A DNA stretch of 64,000 bases from Henckelia pumila (Eukaryota > Streptophyta > Magnoliopsida > Lamiales > Gesneriaceae), in the NCBI RefSeq assembly GCF_033568475.1, contig NC_133121.1:132030375-132094374 (forward strand), written 5' to 3'. Of this stretch, positions 36,741-49,079 are shown piece by piece. The position numbers were made by a program, and so were the translations under genes. Position 1 is the first letter of the stretch. Every line of letters starts with the position of its first letter. Below the pieces are notes generated by a model. That model was not told the origin of the DNA, did not search any database, and saw only the letters and a program-made list of their open reading frames with translations.

Positions 36741-37306
36741 ATACCTTAAATAACTTAAAGGCTCATTGATTGCTTACATTGCCAAACATAAATCTAAAAA
36801 TACTTGAATGCTATGAAAACCCTTCGAGCGAGCAACTTTGAGATCTTCCTGAATAACATATAATTTTCCGATAATTATAATGTCTGGCATTGGCAAAGTT
36901 TTTCCGAATGCCGCCATCACCTTACCATCATGGGCACGAATCAGTCCTCCAACACCACACATATTTGTTCGTTCAATCGTTCTTGGAAACTTGCATCAAT
37001 ATCCAAGCGATATAACTCCTCAGGTGGAGGGTGCCATACAATTGGAGAGGCATTCACAGCATGGGTCTGAGTTACGGTGCACTCTCTTACTGAATGCCGA
37101 TAATCCTCCAAATAAACCAAAGCATTACCAATCCAGGGTCTCGACCCTTGATTTCCTTTATCATGGAATGTCCGACATCTTGCTTCCCATATCATCCAAG
37201 CCTGACATACGAATTCCTTTATTCTCGTCTTCATCAAATAATTCATCATCCATAGGCAAATTCCTGGCATATCATGACTCCGAATCTTTTTAATCTTCTC
37301 AAACAC

Positions 37307-38202
37307 TTCATTGTTTTCCTACCACTGGCGGACTGCTGCATAATTATGCTGACTATAAACCAAGAATATTTATTTAAAAATTTTATAGAAATAGAAAATG
37401 CACAAAGAAAGATGGAAGTCATTTTTTTTTCCTTTCTAATCGAAAAAATAATCTTAAAGTAGTTGTTTTAAATACTACATTGTCAGTGCTGTCAATCGCA
37501 AATGGCAAACAATATGAGATCGGGTTAATTGCTTTTGCATCTTCTAAGGTAGTGTTTGTGAGAATTTCTAAAAAACACTTCATAGCTTTTTCTTTACAAA
37601 AATTTGAAATTTTGTGAAGAAAAAGCTGAGAAGTTCTTCTCAAAAGTTCTCCAAACACTACTTAATTCAAGTATCTACACTACCTTATTCAAGTATCTAC
37701 TGCGGTCGATGGAAATTATTGGCTAATAGAATTCTCGTTGAAAATTCCTAGCTAACATCATCCCTTCAAAGTCAAACACAAACTTAAAAAATCAAAAAGG
37801 TTACTTTTTTTTTGGTGTCATCGTTGATCGAGAATACAATACAACCACAAACCACAAGTTGGAAAATTCTTTACAAAGACACACAAATTCAATGGAGTAC
37901 CATAAATCAATAAAAATTTAGTAACAAATATTCAATTAATGGACAAATCGAGCCAAAAAAATAAGAGGAAAAAGAAGAAAGTATTTGCTTTGCTTTAATG
38001 CTCCTCAAAAAATTTGGCTACCTAGGTCAATTGATCGCTGATTCGCCTTATGTAACCCAATTCAAAATCTTCATCGTGTCGTCCATGACTTTCCGCGGCC
38101 CGTAGTCTTGAAGGATGAAGAAGAAGACTAGGGTTTTTTCTTCCGACAGGAAAGAAACGGGAAAATAAATTGGGGGAAGAGAGAAGAATGTGAGGTGAGA
38201 CT
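37307..38202. other. Non-coding DNA; short direct repeats
   Basis: Apart from the MITE at 37548-37662, nothing recognisable is present. The 13-mer ttcaagtatctac occurs at about 37667 and 37691. The stretch 38030-38130 has more balanced base composition and could be a gene relic, but no domain is visible. Confidence 0.45.
37548..37662 (+). mobile_element. Tourist-like MITE, TSD taa
   Basis: The ends ggtagtgtttgtgag and the complement of the right end, agtagtgtttggag, form terminal inverted repeats. Trinucleotide taa flanks both sides (37545-37547 and 37663-37665), as in PIF/Harbinger elements. At 115 bp it is a minimal foldback. Confidence 0.7.
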
Positions 38203-38630
38203 AGGGTGCAATCGAACCGAACAAGTTCACGAGCTTTTCGAGCATATTCGATAAATATTTGATTTGTATTCGAACTTATCGCACGCGAGCCGAATTTGAA
38301 CACTGTTTTTGAGCCGATCTCGAGCCAAAATTATTTTGTTCGAAGTTCGCGAATAGTTCGCGAGCCTTAATAGTTAATTAATATAATATAATTATAATAA
38401 ATATATATACATTTCAAACTTTTTCGAAAATTTCGAGCTTCGAACCATAATATTAGAGCAATAGTTCACGAATAGATTCGAATATTTCAAGCCGAGTTCG
38501 AGCCAAAATATTTGAAATTATTGAGTTTTGAATCAAATTCGAACTCGAATATACTTATAATGAGCTGCATTCAAACTTTAACATTTTACCATTATTTGGC
38601 TCGATTCGGTTCGTTTGAACCTGGAGAAAA
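38203..38630. mobile_element. MITE-like element upstream of RMI1
   Basis: The left end, ggtgcaatcgaaccgaac, and the complement of the right end, ccaggttcaaacgaaccgaatcg, are imperfect inverted repeats. Between them lie repeated ttcgag and cgagcc words around an AT-rich core. Ends of this type are common in plant non-autonomous elements. No clear TSD. It lies 210-640 bp before the RMI1 start, so it may sit in the promoter. Confidence 0.55.
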
Positions 38631-38837
38631 AGATAAAACTTTAAAAGGAAAAAAATATATTATAAGTTTTGGCTGACATGAGACTGATTGGTAAGTGCGA
38701 TTTTTTTTTTTTTTTTTCAATTTTCCCAACAATTTTTAAGTAATAAATCACAATCTTTATTACCTTAATTAGCAGTTAGCACACTAAAATCCTATTAGGT
38801 TCCGAAACAGAACGAGCGGGAAAAAGATTCAGCCAGA

Positions 38838-41800
38838 ATGAGCAGGAGGCGCCTCCGTGTGGTATGCTCTTCCGACGAAGAAGAGCCCTCGCCACCACCC
38901 CCAAGGTCTCCATCTTATCAAGGCGAGCAAGAAGATATCATCATAGATGACATCGAGACTGATTTCCAAACCGTCAACATCAATTCCTCGAACCGTACCC
39001 CAGACACGAACAATTCCACCACCAACGGCGGTAATACAAATGTTCGTTTCTCCTCTGAACCCATCCATCTTGACATATCTGACGACGAAGAATGTGATTT
39101 TAACAATAATTCCAACAACCGCTCCGGTTACAGCTCAACAAGCGGCAATAATCAGAGTGATACTGGTAGTTATTTAAGGGTTTCAGATTCTCCGGTTAAT
39201 GGGGTTTTAGAAAGAATAGGGCTACGATTGAAGAGAGAGTGGCTGGATTCTTGCTTGATCTCGCTACAGTCATCAGTTCCCGGGTTCCAGGGGATGGATG
39301 ATGCATCAAAGGCGAAGCTTTGCTTTGGGCAGTTCTTGTGCTCGGACATGAATTACTGCGGTGCTGGGGTGCTTCCCTCGAACGTGCATTCCTTGAATTT
39401 GGTTGATCTTAAGGGGCCTTTTGTCTTGCAGGTAGATATTGCTAGAATATACTTATTTATGTTAGAACTGATGTACATTCTATTTAGTTGCTGGGGAGTA
39501 ATTATGTTATAACATTAAACTGCTATTGAACGGGGACATGTTTGAAGAATGCCAAAGACCCCACTTGCATTTTATGAAAATGTGGTTCAACATCTGCGAA
39601 GTTGATATGTTAGTGTGAATTTTTTTGGTGATCAGTATGCTGGAATGAAATTACTCCGTGGTATTTTTTTCTTTCTTTATTCTTTTATATACTGTAAACA
39701 TCATTAGTAGTTCTAACTTCTAATTTTCAATTTTTTAAACTAAAAGCTCGTGTGAGGGGATACTTTATAGCATGGCTGTGGCAGCCAAGTGTAAGAACTG
39801 ACCATAACCTTTGATATTGCCTGCATGTTTTTTGTTGGAACCATAACCTTTGACACAACCTGCATGCATTTTTGCTGGAAACCAATATTGTCTGCGGTCC
39901 CTAAACACAAGGGTGGATCTAGAAGTGATGAAAGATTTATGGATTTGTGCGTGCTGCGTATCTAAACCAACTATATGCTTAGAGCTAATTGTCTGCGAGT
40001 TGAGGATTCTATAGGTGGATGAAATAGTGAATATCAGCTGCCCTCTTCGTGGAAGGTACCAGAATGCTGGACCAGGAATCAAGAGGTGTCTCAAGTTGTC
40101 TATGACGGATGGCGTCCAGCGTGTGTTTGGTATGGAATATAGGCCCATCAAAGATCTTGAAGTTATGTCCCCTGCAGGACTTAAGGTTTCCATTCTGTTA
40201 CTTACTGTTTACCTTTTTTTTAGCCAAATCGGAGGTGGCAGCTGCTGGCTAAATACGGATCTCACTCAAATTTTGGCAAATTAATGCAGATAGTTCTTTC
40301 GAATGTTAACGTAAGGCATGGGCTGTTAATGTTGGTCCCTGAAGTTCTGGAAGTTTTAGGAGGCTCTGTTGATGAATTGGCTGCTGCACGGCAGAGGCTC
40401 GGTAATGAAATAAATAAGCCACCAAGGGGGAAGAGGTGTGTAATTGGCCTGTAGTTTTTTTTTTCTACTTTCTTTCAAATACTCATCTGATTCTCACCGT
40501 TCTTAGGTGGATGAAGTTTTGCCATTCTTTTCATTATAAAGCCTAAGAAATCGATTAAACATGGGATAAACAAGAAGAGAGATTGATTTTTCAACTGTAT
40601 TCTTCAGTTTCTGTATGTTCTACTATGGATGTATTAGCATTATCTCAAGAATGCACCGATATGGTTGGACAGACAGCTTGGTAGGAAGTGTACCAGCGTC
40701 TGTACTGGAGGGTTGGCAATATGAAAAATATCTAAGTTGGAGCAATTCGAATTTCCTTTCCATTTACGATTAGGGAGTATGACTTGAATTTTGCGTACTC
40801 AACAAGTGACCTCCACATCAGATATTTATCTAAACCACCTTTCATATGATTTAGATTGGTGGAAAAACCTGGAATTTAAATTTATGTTGTCTATGATGTT
40901 TTAAAAGGGCAGTTGTACATTACCGAGGAATTATTTACTTCTGTTTAGATTGTTTATTAGGAAATCGATATGATGCTCGTAGCAGTCATTGATCTTGAAA
41001 TTTTATACTTGATACAATTGTCTTTGATATCTTTGGCTGAGTTGTCGATGCCCTGTCACCCTCAGAACTAGGGCAGGTGTGGTTCCTCCACTGGCAACTA
41101 GAGCAACTCTTGCAGCCTGGTCACCACATAATGCTTCTGTTCCAGGGCATGCAGATCGAAGCATCAGGGAAAACACCATAACTGTACCAGGAGGTGGACA
41201 AGGTATATAGTTTCATAGCAGGGCTCTAGGATCCTAACATGTTTAGAACGGCTCCAAGCATGTATAAAAGTAGAACATGTGGTTTTCATTGTTCTTGGTT
41301 TTATAGTTCTGATTTTTATGCTATCATACATTCATACTCTGCAGAAAATCCATCTGGCATCCCTGCTGCTAACAGGAACAGACAAGCGTATGGAGTCCCA
41401 GGGAGTGGGAATAATCCTGAGTCTCATACATTTTCTGCACCCTGCGCTCCGAAGCGTGTTAATGTTGTGCGCCACACTGACTTGTCTACAAGCATGCCGT
41501 CACCGACTGCTGGGAAAGGTATGTCCATCGTAGATGATTCTAAATTTGTACGATAGTGTTTCTACCAGTATTTGTCAGTTAACATAATTTTCATTTATGG
41601 TCTTGCAGAAACTGAGTTTATCACCCCTCCTAATGTCAGACCTATACATGACCGTGTCGCTTCATTGAGTACAAATAATTGTGCTCGTAATTCATCTTTT
41701 CCTGTACAGCCACAACTGTATTGTGCTACTCCACAAAATGTTGATAGAGCTGCTGGTACACCTTTAATGGCAGCTGGGCAAGGTACTCTAATTCATAAGA

Positions 41801-43863
41801 ATTGTAAAGTAGTCAATCATAAATTTTCTCCTGGTACTACTGTAGTTTCCCCTGATTTACTTTTATTTATGCTTCACAGGAACTTCTTTTCGTACCCCTC
41901 TTGATGCAGTGTTTAGGGAAGATGTAGTTTCAACGAGTACAAATGTTTCTAATCATAATGCATCGTCAACCAGACGGCAAGAAGTGTTTCAAGGACACAT
42001 GATGGAAGGCACGAAGCCCATAGAGGCAACTGTGCATGGTATGTATGATGCGGATGTGTATACTGTTGCCAATTCTCTGTCACTGTAATTTAATAATTTG
42101 CTTAGGTTTATTATCTGCCTTGATTTCATCAGATGGCCATAATGATTACACGCATGGGGAAGATGTTACGGTTCCCGATAATGCTGAGCCTGACCCATCG
42201 TCCTCAGTATACATGGATGTTGAAGAAATATATGTGACCGATGATTTGATGCATCCTTATATATTTTCCGGCGAGAAGGAAATTCCCTTCACTTACTTGG
42301 CTAGTTTATCCGCTAAATGGACATCGATCGAGGACAACGACAATGCTTCGGTCGTTCGAGGAAAAATAAAGGTTTAATAGATTAATGCACTCTGCATTTG
42401 TTGATCTCCATATTCCAGTACAGTTCTTTGCTGAGCATATCATTTTCTCTGAATCTATGTACTTGTTGGTGTTGCATTTGTGGTGTTGTTACATATCATT
42501 GGTTTTTTGTTACCTAAAAGTTAGAATATGACATTTATCTTAGTTGATTGATAAGAGTATCTATTTAACACAGATATGGGCGATGGATTGAGTTTTGGGC
42601 CTTTTGCTCTGGTATATGGCATATGTTGGTATTTTAATTTTAAGCCTGGTTAGACAACCGATCACAAATTAAAAAGTATTTATGACCCTATATTGACTAA
42701 GCAGTTTAGAGTGTACCATGTGCTTGCCTCACCTAATTGATTGCCTTGAATTGCTGTTTAAACTGAAAACTTGTTCCTGTTGATTCTAGCTGTCCGGAGG
42801 TTTGCTTCGGCAACTAGGATATGTTCTATTATGTTCTGTCTCATCTGTTCACTCTTTTTGTTTGATCTACACGTAATTATTATTTTCTTTATCAGTGCTT
42901 TCTGACTGGCGTGAAGGGATTTCAATACAAAAAAAGGATCACATATGAACTTCGAGTTTATGTTGATGATGGTAGCCTGATCTCTGAGGTCCTCGTTGAT
43001 CACGATGTAGGTGGAAATTATTGAATCTGGCTATATTAATAATAGTGTAGTGTTTGAATGGAATAATTTTCCCTGACATTCAACGTCGAATAACCAATTT
43101 CTCCTCTAGGTTGTACAACGCGGAATAGGGTTCTCACCTCAAGAGGTTTCAAGCGCTCTAGCTTCTTCAGACGCCAGACAGGTCAAAGATATGAAGGAAA
43201 CAATGAAACAGTTCCAGATATTCCTAGTTAACTTTGAGGTATGATGATCCCATATTTTGTCAGCTTTTAACCACATGTTTATTTTCGATTAAAACATACA
43301 GTCTCTAAATACCTGGAGTAAATCCGGATACTATTGAATAACCTCTTCGTTTTACAAATTCTATAACAGCTTTTGGATTTTAAACATTTGACACCACAGC
43401 TAATAATAATCAATCCTGTGTGCCCTTCATCATCATGTTGGGTCAAACTCAACCATGATTCATGAAAACTGTGAAATTGGTTTATTTGTGGACTCCGCTT
43501 GCTACTTCAAAAGGTAGACGGATGTGCTGCCTGATGGTTAAATTGGGACAGTTGTTTAGTTTTTTGTTACGAGTGTATTTTGCAAATAATGTCGATCAAA
43601 GATTTTCAAATGAAGGATGCATGTGGGTTCACTCATAGTCATTCTTCAATCTCACAATTGACTGACTTAAGATTATCTCTTTTCTCCGTTTTCAGGGGAC
43701 AATGGTTGTAGAGATGAGTAAAAATTCTCCTGTCCCAGTTGCTCTTGAAATGACCCAGGGTTGTTCAGCATCCGATGCCAGTTTACTTCTTAAAAGGATA
43801 AAATCTTCCAATTCTACTCCACCTAAAGATTGCCGTTTGAATCCTGCTGATATATGCCCTTGA
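38838..43863 (+). CDS. RMI1: RecQ-mediated genome instability protein 1, 11 exons
   Basis: Exons: 38838-39431, 40015-40185, 40290-40435, 41066-41202, 41345-41518, 41609-41782, 41880-42038, 42133-42371, 42896-43006, 43110-43238, 43696-43863. All junctions follow GT-AG and keep frame, giving 733 residues, somewhat longer than I expect for Arabidopsis RMI1. Residues about 118-300 match the RMI1 N-terminal helical and OB-fold region (E-R-I-G-L-R-L-K-R-E-W-L near residue 124; G-P-F-V-L-Q-V-D-E-I across exons 1-2; G-M-E-Y-R-P-I). Residues 569-733 match the plant-type C-terminal OB fold (P-F-T-Y-L-A-S-L-S-A-K-W). Between them is a low-complexity linker. RMI1 works with TOP3alpha and a RecQ helicase in the nucleus to dissolve double Holliday junctions and limit crossovers. 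The N-terminus is acidic with SUMO-interaction-like patches. Every exon is intact, so the gene looks functional. A homopolymer T run lies at about 38701-38717, before the start. Confidence 0.93.
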
Positions 43864-44939
43864 AAGCAATAAATGTGAAATGTAGTGTCCTTGTGATAAT
43901 CGTCCCAACAAATTGGTGTATATGGAAAGCTTGAATTCTTGTAAAAGCTTAGACTCTGGTCATGGGGTGGAACCTGAGATCTGTCACCGACTGACTTAAC
44001 TATCTTTTGCGTATGATGTCTTTGAAAGATATGGATATTGTTATCTGTGAAGACAGACGGATGGAACTGGTTCTTCTCTTGAGAAAACTGTTGGAACCAA
44101 GACATAGTAAAGAGCATCGTCCAGGAGCCACGAGTCCACGACATCATAAAGAAAGTCGTCCTCGTCCCAGCGTTTCGGAAATTGCAGGAGTTTCCGCAGT
44201 CATATTTTATTCAGTACTCGATTTCACTGCTGCACCTCCACGGTCCCAACGTGCTTGAAGGTGCACTTCTAACTCAAATCACGTTGTAAACTACTTGAAG
44301 AGGGGATACCATTAGCCTCTGCTGTGATAATTTAATAATTAATCATTACATGTACATGGAAAATTTAGTTTATTTTTTCAATTTCCCTTTCCACTAGACT
44401 CCTAAATCTGTAATAGCCACTCTGCTTCATTATTATCGCACTCTTGATTCTTGTTCATGAAAGTAGTTAGCACTCGGCCCACATCTCAATTCTCGCACCT
44501 TAAATTCTACTACACAACAAAAACATGTATCATCTTTTGTCCCCAAAAAAAAAAAAACAACCGAAATATACATATATCCTCTACACATGAATTTCTTGTG
44601 CGTACACTACTCTTGGTAAAATGGCTTTAATTGATTTGATCCGTTTTCTTGTTTCAATTCTATCGTCCGATTTAATGTTCTAAATCGTGATGTTAATTGT
44701 GGGCTTCAAACAATTACTGTCAACATTGAACGTAAACTTAAGGATAACCGCAACCAAAACACAAACTCGTCTTACATTTTAAAATAAAAGTTGCAAATAC
44801 AGAAAAAACAAACACACAAAAACTAAATTGACCATCTCAAATGCCTTAAAAACACAGTTATTAGTATTATATATATTTCAATGGTGAGCCTCCTGTTCTT
44901 CCTGTTTCAACAAAATCCAGCAAATCAAGATTTACGAAA
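43864..44939. other. RMI1 3' UTR and convergent intergenic space
   Basis: It probably holds the 3' UTRs of RMI1 (left) and the HVA22-like gene (right), which point at each other. The 83-residue frame at 44007-44258 and the minus frame at 43692-44147 have no recognisable domain; the latter overlaps RMI1 exon 11. An (a)13 run is at about 44547-44559. Confidence 0.6.
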
Positions 44940-46516
44940 TCATTTCGAAGTAGATCTTATTTTTCTGAAGATGGAATATCTGTGTACCTTCTTAGTATCA
45001 ACGAAATCGCCCAATTTGTCCTTGGCCTTTCCGTTGGGAGATTTCTTGAAGTGTGTTGCTCCATATCTGTTGATGAGCTTTTCCCTCACCAATTTGCTGT
45101 ATATAAAAGAAGCTCCCCTAAACTGAGGCAACACCAACCATGCTACCAGAGCCAGTTTCATGTCATACCATATCGGTATCCTGCAACACACCATGCTCAT
45201 TAATTCTCACACATGCACCCAACTAGCATAAATTAAATTAAAGAAACAAAATGTAAAAAATTTATAATTTCAAAAACCCTTTTCCAAATTCTTGAATCTC
45301 CTTGACATCCTAGTCAATGTTTTAAAAAACGTTGAACGGTCACCTACTGCCTAGGCGCTAGACAGCTGCCTAGGCGGTTTTTTAGTTGAACGGTCATCTA
45401 CTGCCTAAGCGCTAGGCAGCTGCCTAAACGGTTTTTTTATTAAGATAAATATCTAATTATTTTGATCGATCTCTCTTAATATTTTTATAATAATAATTTA
45501 TCTTTATCGAATTAATCGACCTAATTAGTTTTTTTAGCCTAAAATATCTAATTATTCTTATTCAATTTAATATTTATTCAATAATTTCAATTTAAATTCA
45601 AACTTGAAATACATGACATATTTTTAGTCTTTCATTCGCTACAAATTGATAGACAAATATCAAATAAAGTTTTTTCAAAACATAAAATTAAAAAATTACA
45701 TATATGTTACGTTAAACGGCAACCTAGACAAATTATGAGTCGTCTAGGTGCGATGATTACACGATCTAAACGATCAATTAATGCATTAATTTTCATAACT
45801 TGACTATCTAAAAACCGAAGCGATGGACGGCCACCTAGCGCTGGGCGGTATTCCCAATGAATTAAAATACATGAACATTCAACTTTTCATGAAAAAAAAT
45901 ATACTTTTTTCGTTTCAATTATATTGTCCACGTTTTTTTTTTGTTTGTTCAATATATAGTCATACACCATATTTAGTAATACTTTTTTACACTTTTTTAC
46001 TAATATACAACTATTAACTACACTTTAAAAATTATGCAATCATAAAAAGTTTATATAAAATTTACTTTCTAATAAATTTTTCTTAATTCGTGTGAAAACT
46101 AAAACAAAACAAAATATATAGAGTATATATTACCATTGTAAGACGGGCTGCAGCAACATCTCCATGAGAGTGAGAAAAGAATATAGGATCCAATACGCAA
46201 GCCATTGCTGATCATCTAGCTTTGATGTGCTTTCTATAGCTATCACCGATGCATACCTATGCAATAAAAAAAACATTTAATGTTATATATGCAACAAATA
46301 AATAATCGACACATATATGTATTGAATTGACATTTCTTGACTCACAGTGGATAGAGCAGCATCATTCCGGGCCTGCCAAATTATTATTAAATAAAAAATA
46401 TAAATTACACTCAACAAGATAGATATATGTACAAATTAATAGCTCAAAATGAGAAAATGAATTTATTACCCAGCGAGAGAATGAAGGAAGGTGATCAAAG
46501 TCCAGAAACGTTCCAT
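44940..46516 (-). CDS. HVA22: HVA22-like (TB2/DP1/REEP family) membrane protein, 4 exons
   Basis: Minus-strand exons: 46516-46470, 46372-46346, 46256-46134 and 45180-44940. GT-AG sites agree in phase and give 145 residues. The protein has the family signatures H-S-L-A-G-P (residue 12), L-L-Y-P-L-Y-A-S-V (22), Q-W-L-A-Y-W-I-L-Y-S (42), I-P-I-W-Y (66) and W-L-V-L-P-Q-F-R-G-A (78), then a basic, serine-lysine tail. It resembles the short HVA22d/e/f branch. Family members sit in the ER membrane through hydrophobic hairpins, shape tubules and affect vesicle traffic; the barley founder is induced by abscisic acid and stress. The start is the ATG before W-T-L-I-T-F-L-H-S, the usual family N-terminus. 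The last intron (45181-46133) holds a MITE-like insert. No breaks are seen. Confidence 0.92.
45310..45850. mobile_element. MITE-like insert in the HVA22 intron
   Basis: The left end, caatgttttaaaaaacgttg, is followed by two near copies of a 50-nt unit (gaacggtcacctactgcctaggcgctagacagctgcc and its variant). The right end has the complementary ggacggccacctagcgctgggcgg. These aggcgcctagg-type words are typical of a common plant non-autonomous DNA element. TSD not found. It lies wholly in the intron between exons 3 and 4. Confidence 0.6.
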
Positions 46517-46662
46517 AATTTTAGTGAAACCTCGAAAATTAACAATCGAGCAGATATGTAGATTTCAACTGAGTTATCGTTCGACGAGATTAAAGATTTG
46601 TTCTTGTGTCGGTTTCGGACTCACATAAATTTATGACAGATTTAAGGAAGGAAGAGACAAGA

Positions 46663-46714
46663 ACACGTGGCGAAATGGGCATTGGCGTCAGATTCTTGAG
46701 CTCAAAACGTGGCG
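46663..46714 (-). promoter_or_regulatory. Two ACGTGGC (ABRE/G-box-like) cores upstream of HVA22
   Basis: acacgtggc (46663-46671) and acgtggc (46708-46714) lie about 150 and 195 nt upstream of the HVA22 start codon. They match the core of abscisic-acid response elements bound by bZIP factors. Since HVA22 family founders are ABA-responsive, the position fits, but binding is not shown by sequence alone. Confidence 0.55.
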
Positions 46715-46719
46715 AACTG

Positions 46720-47706
46720 GAGTTTACCAGTCATCAGAATTCAGATATGTTTGCTTTCTTTTTTATTTGTACGATTATAAATATGTTTATATTATTAAAA
46801 GAAGCTTTAATTAATTATGATTTGGAGTTGCTTTTAATTTAATATTCCTACCGCATTAATTATGTGCGGTTTGCTTTAATTAATTCGTATGCCTTTCCCC
46901 AAACTCAAACCGCGTGTTGTTGTTTTTCATGCACAAAGTCGGTGGTGGGGGGTCAGAACTCAGAAGCCATTAATTATACTAATGTTGTTATTAATATTAA
47001 TGTATATAAATTTACGTTTATATATTTTCTTTATAGGAGTTACGTTTTTCTTTTTCTTTTTTCTGAAAAGCATCATAAAGTAAAAACCTAAATCATATTA
47101 TTGTCTTAATCTTTTGACAGATTTTATTGATTGTTAATCATTATTATTATATACCTTGCTTTATCTGAACAAGTACACAAGCACAATAAAAGCTCATTTG
47201 GTTCGAGAAGTTAAGAGAGTAAAAATATATATTTTTTTTTTTCAAAAAACCACATTTCTTAAAATTGTGGCGTGTGGTTACAAAAGTCAATTTAAAAACA
47301 CACTTTTAAAAAAAATACTTTTTTAAAAAATATAATTTTTTCTTTTTTAAGCTTTTGCTTCTAAACTATATTTATAAAAATTTAAATACAAATAAATTTT
47401 CAGCATTATCCCAATGCCAAAATAGATTAAGCTTTTTAAATAAAAACAATTAAAAAATTGAATTTATTCAAGTATTTCTTTAAAATTTTAGTTTATTTAT
47501 TCAAACTGACCCTAAATCTAAGTACAAAACCACCATGTCCTGTATTCAAATCAAGTGTGTCTGCGTCGTTAATGAAACTTAATTTAGATAGATCTAAAAA
47601 CACAGTTAAATGAATATTTTGTTGAATAATTTTATATTTACATACAAAATAGAATATTGGTATATCTTTTTTTAATACATTTTATGAAGTTGAAGCCTAT
47701 TAGCCA
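46720..47706. other. AT-rich intergenic DNA
   Basis: No gene or clear repeat boundary. Long t/a runs lie around 47225-47350. The small open frames at 46864-47091 are low-complexity. Confidence 0.6.
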
Positions 47707-47716
47707 TTTTAAAACC

Positions 47717-49079
47717 GAGTTATTTGCACCAACTACCCCTGTGAAATATTTAAAATGGACACTTCTTCCCTGTGAAATTTTAATAGGCATCTTCAACCCG
47801 AAACTTTTAAAAAATTAGCACACTCGCCCCTTCAGATGAGTGATTGTTGCGCACGCGCCCCTCATGCGACTGGACAAAAATTTTGATATTTTTTTGCATC
47901 AAATACCCCTGCGAAATATTAAAAATGCATATTTGACCCCTTTGAAAATAATTTTTAAATTTATTTAACCTATAATACACAATTTTATTAAAATCTAATT
48001 ATAAATATTTAGCAAACATTTTTCGTTTTATTAATTTTATTTTTAATTTTAAATTTAATAAGATTATATAATTTTTTTATAAAAAATATTATTATTTTAT
48101 CTTGTTATCATTATTTTATTAAACTTTCTTCTTGTTTCCAACTTTTCCATTAAAAATGCATTCATAAACGAGATTTAAATACCTAAAAGTACCAAAATAT
48201 TAAATCAAAATGATAAGCAAATGATAAGTACCAAACATTTTTAATTTTATATATTTTTATTTGTAGTTTTAAATTTATACTTTTTAATTAATTTATTTTT
48301 TAAAAAAATATTATTTTATCTCGTTATTATTATTTTATCAAATCACTTCGTGTTTTCAACTTTTTTATTAAACATGATTCATAAATAAGGATTTAAATAT
48401 CTAAAAATACCAAAATATTGAACCAAATGATAAGTTCATGAATGTTACTTTTTCGATTTAGAATTATATAAGCATGTTATTTTTTTTATTACAAATTATT
48501 CAATGCATATTCTCGAAAAATTTAAATTTTGGTTCAATAATATATAGTCCTAAGTCAAAAAAATAATATGTTTGAACTTATCATTTTAGTTCAATATTTT
48601 GGTACTTGAAATTATTTAAATACTTATTTATGAATGCATGTTTAATGGAAAAATTGGAAATATGAAGTGAATTTAATAAAATAATGATAACAGGATAAAA
48701 TAATAATGTTTTTTAGAAAATAATTAATTAATGATAATAAATTTAAAATAAAAAATAAAAAAATAATAAAACAAATTTTTTTTTCTAAATATTTATAATT
48801 GAATTTTATTAAAAATTTTGTATTATGGGTTGAATAGATTTAAAAATTATTTTCACAGGGGTCAAATATGCATTTTTAATATTTCACAGAGGTATTTGGT
48901 GCAAAAAAAATCAAAATCTTTGCCCAGTTGCATGAGGGGCGCGTGCGCAACAATTAGTCATCTGAATGGGCGAGTGTGCTAATTTTTTAAAAGGTCAGGG
49001 TTGAAGATTTCTATTAAAATTTCACAGGGGAAAAATGTGCATTTCAATATTTCATAGGGGTGGTTGGTGCAAATAACTC
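47717..49079. mobile_element. Long-TIR foldback element, Mutator-like, 10-bp TSD
   Basis: The left end gagttatttgcaccaactacc and the complement of the right end (gagttatttgcaccaaccacc) start inverted arms of roughly 500 bp each (about 47717-48215 and 48570-49079). The flanks carry ttttaaaacc on both sides (47707-47716 and 49080-49089), consistent with the 9-10-bp duplication of Mutator-like elements. The outer arms hold gcgcacgcgcccctcatgcg-type GC-rich words in an AT-rich setting. A direct repeat of about 200 bp (48040-48220 and 48250-48440) lies inside. It has no coding capacity. Confidence 0.88.

Larger units (their letters stand above)
35030..37306 (-). pseudogene. LINE ORF2 C-terminus (RNase H) remnant, split by a solo LTR
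   Basis: On the minus strand, 37306-36746 reads as the end of a plant non-LTR reverse transcriptase protein. It has A-W-M-I-W-E-A-R then an RNase H start (R-L-D-I-D-A-S-F), with a one-base shift near 36955, then G-V-G-G-L-I-R-A-H-D-G. The domain resumes at 35253 with Y-A-G-L-C-A-L-E, continues through S-K-R-T-A-N-V-V, and stops at about 35053. The two parts join in sense once the solo LTR and one 5-bp duplication are removed. The (ta)n tract beyond its 3' end may be the LINE tail. It is non-functional: frameshift, a stop, and the third acidic residue is not visible. Confidence 0.75.

Noticed and set aside
38022..38303. 93-codon minus-strand open frame upstream of RMI1
   Set aside because: It runs across the MITE-like border at 38203 and has no recognisable domain.
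39765..40193. 142-codon minus-strand open frame over RMI1 intron 1 and exon 2
   Set aside because: It is a shadow of RMI1 exon 2 and intron sequence, without homology.
44007..44258. 83-codon open frame after RMI1
   Set aside because: It lies in the expected 3' UTR, has low-complexity arginine/proline content and no domain.
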